Shown here piece after piece: positions 8,786-17,736 of a stretch of DNA of 55,246 nt. The notes under the pieces were generated by a model, which searched no databases, was not told the DNA's origin, and worked only from the letters and a program-made list of their open reading frames with translations. How positions within the stretch are numbered: the first letter of the stretch is position 1; each line of letters starts with the position of its first letter. A program made the position numbers and the translations under genes. The DNA lies in assembly GCA_021780815.1 (NCBI GenBank), contig JAJXYC010000002.1, forward strand, positions 1-55,246, read 5' to 3'. The stretch comes from Bacteroidota bacterium. GTDB lineage: Bacteria > Bacteroidota > Ignavibacteria > Kapaibacteriales > UBA2268.

Positions 8786-11272
8786 TTATAATTTCCCTGT
8801 TTCTGTTTCTAAAAAGTTTTTAAAATTCTGTGCTTCAATAAAATTAGGTTCTAATTCAATTGCCCAATTTATCATAGTTTGAGCCTTAGCGGTGAATCCC
8901 AACTGATGCAGTGCTATCGCAGAACCATAACAAGCTTGTGAGTTTTCTGGATTTTCCTTTAAAGCAAGTTCATAAACGTCTAAAGCATCAATATAGTTTT
9001 CTTTTGTTGAAAGTAATAAATCAGCTGTTAAAGTCAATAAATCGTCAAGGTTAATTCCAAGAGTTGAAAGAAATTTATAATTTTTCCATTCATCCATCAA
9101 TTTGGACAATGTCTCTAACCCTTCTGTTGTTTTGCCTTCTATTGCAAATATCAAAGTTGCTAAATACTCAATATCATTGTCTGTTCCAAAAAGTTGCAAA
9201 TAATTTTCAATTGAAGATTTGGCAAGTTCTATTTTATTTAAAGATATTTTACTTTGAATTTGCCTTTTAGATATATGCTTCTTAATTTTTTTATCAAAAT
9301 CAAGTCTTAATAATCGTTCTCCTAATATTTCCACTTCTTCAAAATTATTAAGCAAGAAATTGTCTTCTAATTCTCCTAATTCAACAAGTTTATCATTAAA
9401 TTTTGGCAAGCGTTTATCTGCAATTTTTCCCATTTTCGTCCCATAAAGACCATCTAATAAGGAAATCAATTTCATAGTTGCATTTCTCCAATTCCAAAAT
9501 TTTCTCGCATAAAACGAAGCAACTAAACCTCGTGAAAATAATACTGATGGGTTTTTATAAATACTTTTTAAGATTAAAGATAAATCTTCTTCGTCAGGTT
9601 CAAGCAAAAAGGCTTCTTGGTCAAGTTGATAATGCCCCAGATGGTTTCCCATAGATTTTACATCTGCTTCAATTTTCCAAGAAAAGCTATCTAACACAAA
9701 ATCTTCGGTTGCACCTCCATTTGTAACAACAACTGGCAAACCACTTGCCATTGCTTCTAAAGTTGGTAATGAAAATCCTTCACCTCTATAAGGTGTAACA
9801 AGAACATCACAAGCACGATAAAGCGATGCAATTTCTTCTTCATTTAAATATTTATCAATATATATTATTTCGGGTGCTAACGGGTTGCTTTGTATTTGTT
9901 GAATTAAGCCTTTTGCCGTCTGATTCTGATAAAATGTATCACCACCCATATCTTTTACAACCAAACAAACATCATCATCAATTGTAAATGTTTTTACATA
10001 AGAATTCAACAATACATCAATCCCTTTTCTATATATTGTACCCCCACAATATAAAAATATTAACTTCTTTTGAGTATCAATTTTATATTTATTGCCAATT
10101 GGCTTAAAAAGATTAGGGTCAATCCCATTTGGAACAATTTGAACTTTATTGTAGTCTATACCGGAATCAATAAAGCATTGACGAGAAAAATTAGAAGGAG
10201 TCCAAATCTGGTCTGCTTGCTTGAAAATTTCCACCATCTCTTTTGGAATTTGGGTATATTCCCAAGGTTGCATAATAATCCATTTAGAACCTTTTGGTTC
10301 TTCTGCTTTGGGCGGCCATTGATGACGAATCCACACATAAGGAAGTTTGGCAATATTTTCATCTACTTCATTTTTATATCTTATATCGTTTTCAAGTAAT
10401 TCCTTATATTTTGGTCTTTCTTCATAAGAAAATTGGTCTGATTCATATGGAATAATAGTTACGTTTGCAATTTTTGCATCAATTAAATTTGAGCAATGCT
10501 CTCTATTAATTAATGCCAATGAATGGTAAACAAATTGTGAACCTTCCCAAACAATATTAAGAAACTTTTCTTCTTTATTTACAGACTGATTTTTATCCAA
10601 ATTAATTAATTCCTCAAGCATTTCAATATTATTTGATATTTCGTTTAAATTCGGTTCGTTATATGTTTTCGATTCTTCGTTTGCAATTTTTTTTGCACGA
10701 GCAATAAAATTTAAATTTATAAAACCTTTATCTTGCGGTAAATCAATTTCCTCAAAATGGTATAGTTCCAATCCAGCATTTTTAAGATAAGTTTGAATAG
10801 AATCTTTATCGAAAGCAACACAATGATAATCACCTGGATTAGTTTGACCTCCAAAAATCATATAAGAAGCAATATCAGCATTCCATTGACCTTCTAAATA
10901 TGCTTTTGTTTGCAATTTTAAAGAAGGCGACCTGATAATTAACTCGCCATTGGGTTTTAATACTCTTGACCATTCTTTTAATATACGATTAATTTCACGG
11001 TGAGAAAAGTGTTCAAGGATATCGCTTGCTAATATTATATCGGCTGAATTATCTGGAAAACTCAAATTCCGAATATCCATAAACACAACTCTTGGGTCAT
11101 CACTAAATAAATCAATATTGATAAAGCCGTCTCTAACATCTTTTCCACAGCCCAAATTTAAAAGCAATGGTTCTGGCAATCTACTCGGTAATATACCACT
11201 TGCTTTTTTTTTAGAAAAGCCAATTCCTGCTATTTCATTTTCATTACTTCTATTAGGAATATTATTTTCCAT
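8786..11272 (-). CDS. SAM methyltransferase - GT4 glycosyltransferase - TPR fusion
   Basis: This 828-residue cytoplasmic protein has three parts. Residues about 35-190 are a class I methyltransferase of the Methyltransf_11 kind ('NLGCGKDVRDG', 'ASDILEHF', 'EWSRVLKPNGEL'). Residues about 230-600 are a GT-B, family 4-like glycosyltransferase ('VPNGIDPNLFKP' about 380, 'FLYCGGTIYRKGID', and 'EGFSLPTLEAMASGLP' about 500). Residues about 660-828 are TPR-like helices ('ALKENPENSQACYGSAIAL'). The acceptor is unknown; surface polysaccharide or protein glycosylation is plausible. I chose the ATG at 11272; an in-frame TTG ten codons earlier has no support. Just downstream come rsmI and the ABC exporter. 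Confidence 0.85.
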   Translation of the reverse strand: MENNIPNRSNENEIAGIGFSKKKASGILPSRLPEPLLLNLGCGKDVRDGFINIDLFSDDPRVVFMDIRNLSFPDNSADIILASDILEHFSHREINRILKEWSRVLKPNGELIIRSPSLKLQTKAYLEGQWNADIASYMIFGGQTNPGDYHCVAFDKDSIQTYLKNAGLELYHFEEIDLPQDKGFINLNFIARAKKIANEESKTYNEPNLNEISNNIEMLEELINLDKNQSVNKEEKFLNIVWEGSQFVYHSLALINREHCSNLIDAKIANVTIIPYESDQFSYEERPKYKELLENDIRYKNEVDENIAKLPYVWIRHQWPPKAEEPKGSKWIIMQPWEYTQIPKEMVEIFKQADQIWTPSNFSRQCFIDSGIDYNKVQIVPNGIDPNLFKPIGNKYKIDTQKKLIFLYCGGTIYRKGIDVLLNSYVKTFTIDDDVCLVVKDMGGDTFYQNQTAKGLIQQIQSNPLAPEIIYIDKYLNEEEIASLYRACDVLVTPYRGEGFSLPTLEAMASGLPVVVTNGGATEDFVLDSFSWKIEADVKSMGNHLGHYQLDQEAFLLEPDEEDLSLILKSIYKNPSVLFSRGLVASFYARKFWNWRNATMKLISLLDGLYGTKMGKIADKRLPKFNDKLVELGELEDNFLLNNFEEVEILGERLLRLDFDKKIKKHISKRQIQSKISLNKIELAKSSIENYLQLFGTDNDIEYLATLIFAIEGKTTEGLETLSKLMDEWKNYKFLSTLGINLDDLLTLTADLLLSTKENYIDALDVYELALKENPENSQACYGSAIALHQLGFTAKAQTMINWAIELEPNFIEAQNFKNFLETETGKL

Positions 11273-11378
11273 AAAAGACCTTTTTTTGAAAATAATTATC
11301 AATAATTATGCCATCAACATAAAGTATTGTAATTCTTGCACTTATTTTGTATAAAAAAAATAAGACAAAAAAGAAAAA

Positions 11379-12380
11379 CTATTCAAACAATTTCCCTATT
11401 AAACGTATAATTGTTTCAATAGCAGAATTAAGATCAGAGGATTGAAAAGTAGCACCAGCCGCATTAATATGCCCACCACCACCAATAAATTGTGCAATAG
11501 AAGCAACATTATAATCTTCTTTGCTTCGTAAAGAAACTTTAAATTGTCCTTTTTCTAACACTTCTGTAATCAATATTCCAACAGAAACACCTTCAATCGA
11601 TAAAGTACGCTCAACAAAAAATTCTGTATCTCTAAAACTGGTGTGAGTATTTCTAAAATCAACCGAACTTAAAGGCATTAAACATACTCGTCCATTATAA
11701 AGTAATTTTAAATTAGAAAGCGCAATTCCAAGAAGTTTAATTACATTAAAAGAACTTTGGTTATAAATTTTTTCATATAGTTCAGTAGGGTCTGCACCTG
11801 CTTCTATTAATTGAGATATAATGTTATGGGTTTTTGCTGTAGTTCGAGGATAATGGAAATTCCCTGTATCAGTAACTATAGCGGCATATAAAGCTTCCGC
11901 AATATTTCTATTTAATTTGAAATCAGGGTCAGACATAAATAATTGCCAAATTAGCTCACCAGTTGCCGCAATATTGTTATTTACAAAATAATAATCTGCA
12001 AAGTCTTTAGGATTGATATGATGGTCTATAACAATCTTATATGCTTTGGATTCTTTTATTGGGACTTCCATATCTCTAACTCTTGCAATATCATTTAAAT
12101 CAACAAGCACAATTAAATCGCTTTTAGAAAAAAGTTGTTTATGCCTTTGTTTGTTGTACACCTCAATTTTTTCAGCACCATTAAGAAATTGCAAATTTTT
12201 AGGCACATTATCAACAATTATACATTGCGAATTTATCCCTAAAAGATTGCAGTAGTGATGGACAGCAAGCATTGATCCAATTGCGTCTCCATCAGGGTTT
12301 GTATGTGAAGTGATAATGATATTTTGTGATTTTTTTATAATTTTTATTAAATCAGTTTGTAATGTATTGGAATAATTCAT
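11379..12380 (-). CDS. nrnA: DHH-family bifunctional oligoribonuclease / pAp phosphatase
   Basis: NrnA-type enzymes degrade very short RNAs (nanoRNA) and dephosphorylate pAp in the cytoplasm. The 333 residues contain the complete DHH signature: 'SHTNPDGDAIGS' (about 25-36), 'LIVLVDLND', 'VIDHHINP' (about 118) and 'VTDTGNFHYPRT'. A C-terminal DHHA1 domain with 'GGGGHINAAGA' follows. All Mn-binding Asp and His residues appear to be kept. It is transcribed away from the PASTA gene, with a 60-bp shared upstream region. Confidence 0.9.
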   Translation of the reverse strand: MNYSNTLQTDLIKIIKKSQNIIITSHTNPDGDAIGSMLAVHHYCNLLGINSQCIIVDNVPKNLQFLNGAEKIEVYNKQRHKQLFSKSDLIVLVDLNDIARVRDMEVPIKESKAYKIVIDHHINPKDFADYYFVNNNIAATGELIWQLFMSDPDFKLNRNIAEALYAAIVTDTGNFHYPRTTAKTHNIISQLIEAGADPTELYEKIYNQSSFNVIKLLGIALSNLKLLYNGRVCLMPLSSVDFRNTHTSFRDTEFFVERTLSIEGVSVGILITEVLEKGQFKVSLRSKEDYNVASIAQFIGGGGHINAAGATFQSSDLNSAIETIIRLIGKLFE

Positions 12381-12440
12381 TAATTTGTATTTTTTTTATT
12401 TAGTAATTGACGTTTTTTAATTTTTTTGATTTTTAAAACT

Positions 12441-13169
12441 ATGAACTATAAAAAATATCTCCAATATATTCAAGTTCTAGCGGGATTTTTAGGAACTTTA
12501 TTACTTTTATTCATTATTTTTGACAATTGGATTTTACCTTCACTTGTAAGAGATAGAAAAATTGTCAATGTACCCAATTTAGTAGGGATGAAAATTGATG
12601 ATGCTACTAAATTACTAATCTCTAAAGATTTAGATTATAAAGTCGTAGCAGAACAATATAATGAAAATTACCCAAAAGATATTGTAATACGGCAGAATCC
12701 AAATGCAGGGATACAAGTAAAGGAATCAAGACAAATTTTACTTACTATAAGTAAAGGCAAAGAAAGTTCAGCTGTACCATATTTAATAAATAAACAAGAA
12801 GGTTACGCAAAGAACGATATTCAAAATGCTCAGCTTTCAATTGGCAATATAACCTATCAAAATAATGACTCCATTCCAAAAGGTATTGTTATTTCTCAAA
12901 ACCCATCTCCTGGAAAAGTAGTTCCTTACTACTCCAACGTAGATTTAGTAATTAGTTTGGGTACTGAAAATATACTACTGATGCCCAATTTAGTTGGAAA
13001 GAATTACTCGGAAGCTCAATCTACATTGAATGTACTGGGTTTACAAATTGGTGAAGTGAACTATATGAAAAACGAAACATTTTTACCGAATACAATTTTA
13101 AAACAAAATCCACACAGTGGAGATACTGTACGTAAAAATACAATTATAACTTTAATTTTGTCAAAATAA
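12441..13169 (+). CDS. Membrane-anchored PASTA-domain protein (three PASTA repeats)
   Basis: This 242-residue protein starts with one membrane helix (about 8-32) and then has three PASTA domains, beginning near 'VNVPNLVGMKIDDATKLL', 'AVPYLINKQEG' and 'LLMPNLVGKNYSEAQSTL'. PASTA domains bind peptidoglycan stem peptides or beta-lactams. No kinase or transpeptidase domain is attached, as is usual for stand-alone PASTA proteins of Bacteroidota. The extracellular part should face the periplasm. The ATG at 12441 is preferred over an in-frame TTG five codons upstream. The Lon-like protease gene follows 38 bp downstream. Confidence 0.85.
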   Translation: MNYKKYLQYIQVLAGFLGTLLLLFIIFDNWILPSLVRDRKIVNVPNLVGMKIDDATKLLISKDLDYKVVAEQYNENYPKDIVIRQNPNAGIQVKESRQILLTISKGKESSAVPYLINKQEGYAKNDIQNAQLSIGNITYQNNDSIPKGIVISQNPSPGKVVPYYSNVDLVISLGTENILLMPNLVGKNYSEAQSTLNVLGLQIGEVNYMKNETFLPNTILKQNPHSGDTVRKNTIITLILSK

Positions 13170-13207
13170 AAATAAAGAATAACAGCATTAAAAATTGAGA
13201 GGAATTT

Positions 13208-15733
13208 ATGGCAAAGAAAAAAAATATTTTTCCAAATTTACAAAATAATGAATTAACTCATTTCCATGAGTTAACAACAGGAGAATTAAGATGGACTTGT
13301 CCAACAGACATCTTTAAATTCAAAGATACTTCTGAAGTTGCTGAATTATCAGGGATTGCTGGTCAACCAAGAGCTGTTGAATCAATAAAAATTGGTGCAA
13401 AAGTAAATGCTAAGGGATTCAATATATTTGTTACCGGATTAGCAGGAACTGGACGCCTTTCAACTGTTAAAACTATATTAGAAGAAGTAGATGGTTTTTC
13501 TAATGAATTCTTTGATTTTTGTTATGTTAATAATTTCCAAAATGCCGACAAACCAATACTTCTAAAAATCAAGCAAGGGGAAGGGAAAAAATTAGCAAAA
13601 GCAATGGATGAATCTATTGCATATTTGCGTCGCAGATTACCAATACTGTTTGACGAAGATGATTATCAAAATGCAAAACGTAAGTTAACAGAACAATTCC
13701 ACACAAAAGAAATGGATTTGTTAAGCAATTTCGATGAGAAAATAAAACCTTTTAATTTTATTCGTGGACAATACGAAAACGAGCAAGGTATGGTTATTCC
13801 TGATGTTTTCCCTTTAATTGATGGTAAACCTATACATATAGATGCAATAGATGGATTAGTGCAAGATGGAAAATTAAAAGCTGATGATGCTAATAAATTA
13901 AAAGACACTTATGAACAATTCCATCAAGATATTTTTAATTTATCTCGACTGGGCGTAAAACTCCTCCAAGAATATAAAAATAATGTTGCTTCATTAGACC
14001 GTGCTACTTCTGAAATTATTGTTAATTCTGCTTTTAAAGACTTAGAGGAATCTTTCGATAATGAAAAAGTACATTCTTACATTGAATCAGTAAAAGATAA
14101 CATAATTAATAATTTAAAATTATTTGTTAAGCCTCAAGACCAAATAGCAGTTACCCAAGAAAATGAAGAAAATATTGATGAAAATGACAATTTCAATATA
14201 TATAAGGTAAACGTAATTCTTGATAATTCCGAGAGAACAAAATCGCCGATTGTTATAGAAACAACACCTTCTTATACAAATTTATTTGGAACTATTGAAA
14301 AAGTATACGATAAACGTGGTTTCTGGAAAACTGACTTTACTAAAATAAAGGCTGGTTCATTGCTTAAAGCCGACCAAGGATATTTAATTGTAAATGCAGA
14401 TGATTTATTTTTAGAAGCTGGTGTTTGGCAAAATTTAAAGCGTGTTCTACTTTATAACAAATTAGAAATGCAACCTTACGAAACATATTTCCAAATTTCT
14501 CAATCGTATTTAAAGCCAGAACCAATTGAAATTAATTGTAAAGTAATTATTATTGGCGGTCAAACTCTTTATTATATGCTTACCGAGTATGAAAAAGGAT
14601 TTAAGAAAATATTTAAAATTAATGCAAAATTTGATTTTTACTCACAACAAAATCAAGAACTAATAGAAAATTATACCAAATTTGTTGCCAAATTATGTAA
14701 CACAGAAAATCTTCCACACTTAACCCCAGATGGAATGGCAGCAGTTGTAGAATGGGCAGCTGAATTTGCAGGTTCTCAAAACAAACTTACTTTAAAATTT
14801 TCAGACCTTGCTGATGTTATTAGAGAATCTTCATATTATATTGATTGCGATACAAAAAATATTTGTCGTGAATCAATAGAAAAAGCAATTGAATTTAGAA
14901 GATATCGCAACAATATGATTGACGAAAAAATTAAGCAAGAAATATTAGATGGCGATATAATGGTAGCTACTGATGGTTACCGTATCGGACAAATTAATGG
15001 ACTAACAATTTATGATGATGGAATATTTTCTTTCGGCAAACCAGCCAGAATTACATCAACAGTGTCAGTTGGCAATTCAGGTATAATTAACGTTGAAAGA
15101 GAAGCTTCTATGAGTGGTAGCATTCATAATAAAGCAGTTTTAATTATTTCGGGGTTTTTGCGTGAACGATTTGCTCAAAAATTCCCGTTGTCTTTAACTG
15201 CATCAATTGCATTTGAACAGTCTTATGGTGGAATTGACGGTGATAGCGCTTCTTGTGCTGAAATTTATGTGCTTTTATCTGCAATTAGCGGACAACCGAT
15301 AAATCAATCTTTTGCTCTTACCGGTTCAATGAATCAAAAAGGCGACGTTCAACCTATTGGTGGCGTGAACGAAAAACTGCGTGGTTTCTGGGAAATTTGT
15401 AAGGAAAAAGGTTTAACGGGAAAGCAAGGTATAATTATTCCTGAACAAAATGTTAAAGATTTGATGCTTCCAAAAGAAATGATTGAAGATGTAAAAAATG
15501 GTGTCTTCAAAATTTATTCAATTTCTCGTATTGAACAAGGTGTTCCTTTACTTTTTGGGATTGAAGCAGGTGAGTTAAACGAACAAGGTGAATATCCCGA
15601 GGAATCTTTATTTGGCAAAGTATATACCAAATTAGAAGAACTTTACAAAATTTCAAGACCAAAAAGAGATGAACACCATAAAGAATTTTTAAAAAAGAAA
15701 AAATTAGTTAGAAAAAATGGACCAAAAGATTAA
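13208..15733 (+). CDS. Lon-like ATP-dependent protease (AAA_32 / Lon_C architecture)
   Basis: This 841-residue cytoplasmic protein belongs to the LonB/LonH-like group that lacks the classical Lon N-domain. The nucleotide loop is 'GLAGTGRLST' (about 76-86), with Arg where most P-loops have Lys, as in other members of this group. The C-terminal Lon proteolytic domain has the catalytic Ser in 'GGIDGDSASCAE' (about 680) and the catalytic Lys in 'GGVNEKLRGF' (about 723). A central helical region of about 250 residues is inserted in the ATPase domain. A GAGAGG site precedes the ATG, and the stop lies 17 bp inside rpe, so the two are coupled. Confidence 0.88.
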   Translation: MAKKKNIFPNLQNNELTHFHELTTGELRWTCPTDIFKFKDTSEVAELSGIAGQPRAVESIKIGAKVNAKGFNIFVTGLAGTGRLSTVKTILEEVDGFSNEFFDFCYVNNFQNADKPILLKIKQGEGKKLAKAMDESIAYLRRRLPILFDEDDYQNAKRKLTEQFHTKEMDLLSNFDEKIKPFNFIRGQYENEQGMVIPDVFPLIDGKPIHIDAIDGLVQDGKLKADDANKLKDTYEQFHQDIFNLSRLGVKLLQEYKNNVASLDRATSEIIVNSAFKDLEESFDNEKVHSYIESVKDNIINNLKLFVKPQDQIAVTQENEENIDENDNFNIYKVNVILDNSERTKSPIVIETTPSYTNLFGTIEKVYDKRGFWKTDFTKIKAGSLLKADQGYLIVNADDLFLEAGVWQNLKRVLLYNKLEMQPYETYFQISQSYLKPEPIEINCKVIIIGGQTLYYMLTEYEKGFKKIFKINAKFDFYSQQNQELIENYTKFVAKLCNTENLPHLTPDGMAAVVEWAAEFAGSQNKLTLKFSDLADVIRESSYYIDCDTKNICRESIEKAIEFRRYRNNMIDEKIKQEILDGDIMVATDGYRIGQINGLTIYDDGIFSFGKPARITSTVSVGNSGIINVEREASMSGSIHNKAVLIISGFLRERFAQKFPLSLTASIAFEQSYGGIDGDSASCAEIYVLLSAISGQPINQSFALTGSMNQKGDVQPIGGVNEKLRGFWEICKEKGLTGKQGIIIPEQNVKDLMLPKEMIEDVKNGVFKIYSISRIEQGVPLLFGIEAGELNEQGEYPEESLFGKVYTKLEELYKISRPKRDEHHKEFLKKKKLVRKNGPKD

Positions 15734-16379
15734 AATTGCACCTTCTTTGCTTTCTGCTGATTTCACTAACTTAAAAGATGAAATTGCACAATGTGAAGAA
15801 GGTGGTGCTGATTTATTGCATTTAGATATTATGGACGGACATTTCGTCCCAAATATTACTTTCGGTCCTATGATTTTAGAGCATATCCGAAAAATTACAA
15901 CTTTGCCAATTTCAACTCATTTAATGATTGCTAAACCTGATGAATATATTCCTCAATTTGCCGAACTTGGTTCTGATTATATTTCTTTCCATTGCGAAGC
16001 AGTAGCACATATTCATCGTTCCTTACAATTAATTCGTTCCTTTGGTAAAAAAGCAGGTGTTGCTTTAAACCCTCTGACCCCGATTGAATTTGCTTTTGAA
16101 GCCGCTGAATTTGCTGATTTTATTTTATTAATGACCGTCAATCCAGGATTTGGCGGTCAAGAATTTATCTCTAACTTTTTTAATAGAATCGATAAACTCG
16201 TAAATTATTTCCAAAAAAATTCTATCTATAATATTGAAATAGAAGTTGACGGCGGTATAAAAATTGAAAATGCGAAAACAATTGCTGAATCTGGTGCAAA
16301 TATATTAGTAAGTGGCTCCGGTATTTTCAATGGAAATATTATTGAAAATTTAAAGAAAATAAAGCAATTATTTATGTGA
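15717..16379 (+). CDS. rpe: Ribulose-phosphate 3-epimerase
   Basis: Rpe interconverts ribulose 5-phosphate and xylulose 5-phosphate in the pentose phosphate pathway. The 220-residue TIM barrel has 'APSLLSADF' (about 8-16), 'HLDIMDGHFVPNITFGP' with metal-binding His and Asp, 'STHLMI', 'MTVNPGFGGQEF' and 'EVDGGI' with the catalytic Asp. The start codon overlaps the last 17 bp of the Lon-like protease gene. Confidence 0.95.
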   Translation: MDQKIKIAPSLLSADFTNLKDEIAQCEEGGADLLHLDIMDGHFVPNITFGPMILEHIRKITTLPISTHLMIAKPDEYIPQFAELGSDYISFHCEAVAHIHRSLQLIRSFGKKAGVALNPLTPIEFAFEAAEFADFILLMTVNPGFGGQEFISNFFNRIDKLVNYFQKNSIYNIEIEVDGGIKIENAKTIAESGANILVSGSGIFNGNIIENLKKIKQLFM

Positions 16380-16439
16380 AATTTCTTATATTTGAACTAA
16401 CTAACTATTTGTAGTTGTAAAAATATAGGGGACACAGCA

Positions 16440-17591
16440 ATGATTAAAGATATTAATTTCACTGAATTTGCTCCTGCTGAAAAGGATACGTTAGAAGTCA
16501 TTTTTAATACATTTTATAAATTTAAAAGTATTGAAAAAGTTGAAAAAATTGTTAATGCCATACCTGATATTCTGTTAATATTAAATTCAAAAAGACAAAT
16601 CGTTTTTTTTAACAATGAATTTTTAGAGTTCTATAATATTTACGACATTAAAGAAATTTTAGGGAAAAGACCATGTGATGCTTTCAGTTGTATTCATTCA
16701 TTTGAAAATCCAGGCGGTTGCGGAACTACAATTTTTTGCTCTCAATGTGGTGCGGTAAAAGCTATTTTAGATAGTTTAAAAGGTCAAGAAAGTGTTTATG
16801 AATGTAGAATTACATCCTTAGACAACGTCTTTTATGACTTACGTGTATGGAGTTCCCCTTATGTGATCGATAATGAAGTATTTTCCATTTTCGTTATTCA
16901 AGACATAAGCAATGAAAAAAGGAGGCAAGTTTTAGAAAGAGTTTTCTTTCACGATATTATGAATACAGTTGGCAGTCTGGTTGGAATAACTGATTTACTA
17001 AAAAAAGAACCAGAAGAAATTAAAGAATTTAATGAATTAATTTATTTAATTTCTCATTCATTAATCGATGAAATCAATGCCCAAAAACAATTGTTATCTG
17101 CCGAAAATGGTAACTTAGTTTTAAGTTTGTCTTCGTTTAGTTCTTTTGATATTATTGACAAAATTATTTCAATTTACAAGAAAAATCCAGTTGCAGAAGA
17201 CAAACAAATAATACTTGATAAAAAAAGTATCAAGGCCTTATTAGAAAGTGACTTTACAATTTTATCACGAGTTTTAGGGAATTTGCTAAAAAATGCTTTA
17301 GAGGCTTCTACTAAAGGTGAAAATATTGTAATTTCTACTTTTCCAATAGCTAATTCTGTTGTATTTAATATACAGAATCCAAAAGTTATACCCCAAGAAA
17401 TACAATTGCAAATTTTCCAACGTTCCTTTTCTACAAAAGGCAATGGACGAGGCATAGGAACTTATTCTGTAAAGTTGTTTACAGAAAATTATTTAAAAGG
17501 TAAAGTTTCTTTTGTTTCAAATAAAGAACAAGGAACAATTTTCACTTTAAAATTAAGCAGTAAATATTTATTAAACGAAATACACAAATAA
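16440..17591 (+). CDS. PAS-domain histidine kinase with cysteine cluster
   Basis: This soluble 383-residue kinase has a PAS domain (about 35-150), a dimerisation helix with the phospho-acceptor His in 'VFFHDIMNTVGSL' (about 170), and a HATPase domain with the N-box 'NLLKNALEAS' and 'GNGRGIGTYSVKLF'. Inside the PAS domain, residues about 79-104 hold five Cys: CDAFSC, then GGCGTTIFCSQCG. The same 'GGCGT..FC..CGA' pattern recurs in PAS kinases of anaerobes; a metal, Fe-S or redox-sensing site is plausible but unproven. No membrane helix or linked response regulator is present. A GGGGAC site precedes the ATG. Confidence 0.85.
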   Translation: MIKDINFTEFAPAEKDTLEVIFNTFYKFKSIEKVEKIVNAIPDILLILNSKRQIVFFNNEFLEFYNIYDIKEILGKRPCDAFSCIHSFENPGGCGTTIFCSQCGAVKAILDSLKGQESVYECRITSLDNVFYDLRVWSSPYVIDNEVFSIFVIQDISNEKRRQVLERVFFHDIMNTVGSLVGITDLLKKEPEEIKEFNELIYLISHSLIDEINAQKQLLSAENGNLVLSLSSFSSFDIIDKIISIYKKNPVAEDKQIILDKKSIKALLESDFTILSRVLGNLLKNALEASTKGENIVISTFPIANSVVFNIQNPKVIPQEIQLQIFQRSFSTKGNGRGIGTYSVKLFTENYLKGKVSFVSNKEQGTIFTLKLSSKYLLNEIHK

Positions 17592-17677
17592 CTATCTTAG
17601 AAAATGTTATGTTTTTCTTATATATTAGGATTAGTGTAGAGATTAAACTATTCTAATTATTCTCATAGTAAATATAG

Positions 17678-17713
17678 ACAAAGGCTGTCGTTTGGACAGC
17701 CTTTGTTGTTTTT
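17678..17713. terminator. Bidirectional terminator between convergent genes
   Basis: ACAAAGGCTGTC-GTTTG-GACAGCCTTTGT is a perfect 12-bp stem with a 5-nt loop, followed by a T-rich tail on the plus strand. It separates the PAS kinase (+) from yidC (-). Confidence 0.9.
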
Positions 17714-17736
17714 GATAAAAATTTATTAAAGAAAAA

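Noticed and set aside
8785-11302. TTG start at 11302 for the glycosyltransferase fusion
   Set aside because: The extra ten residues are not similar to anything, and an ATG at 11272 is available.
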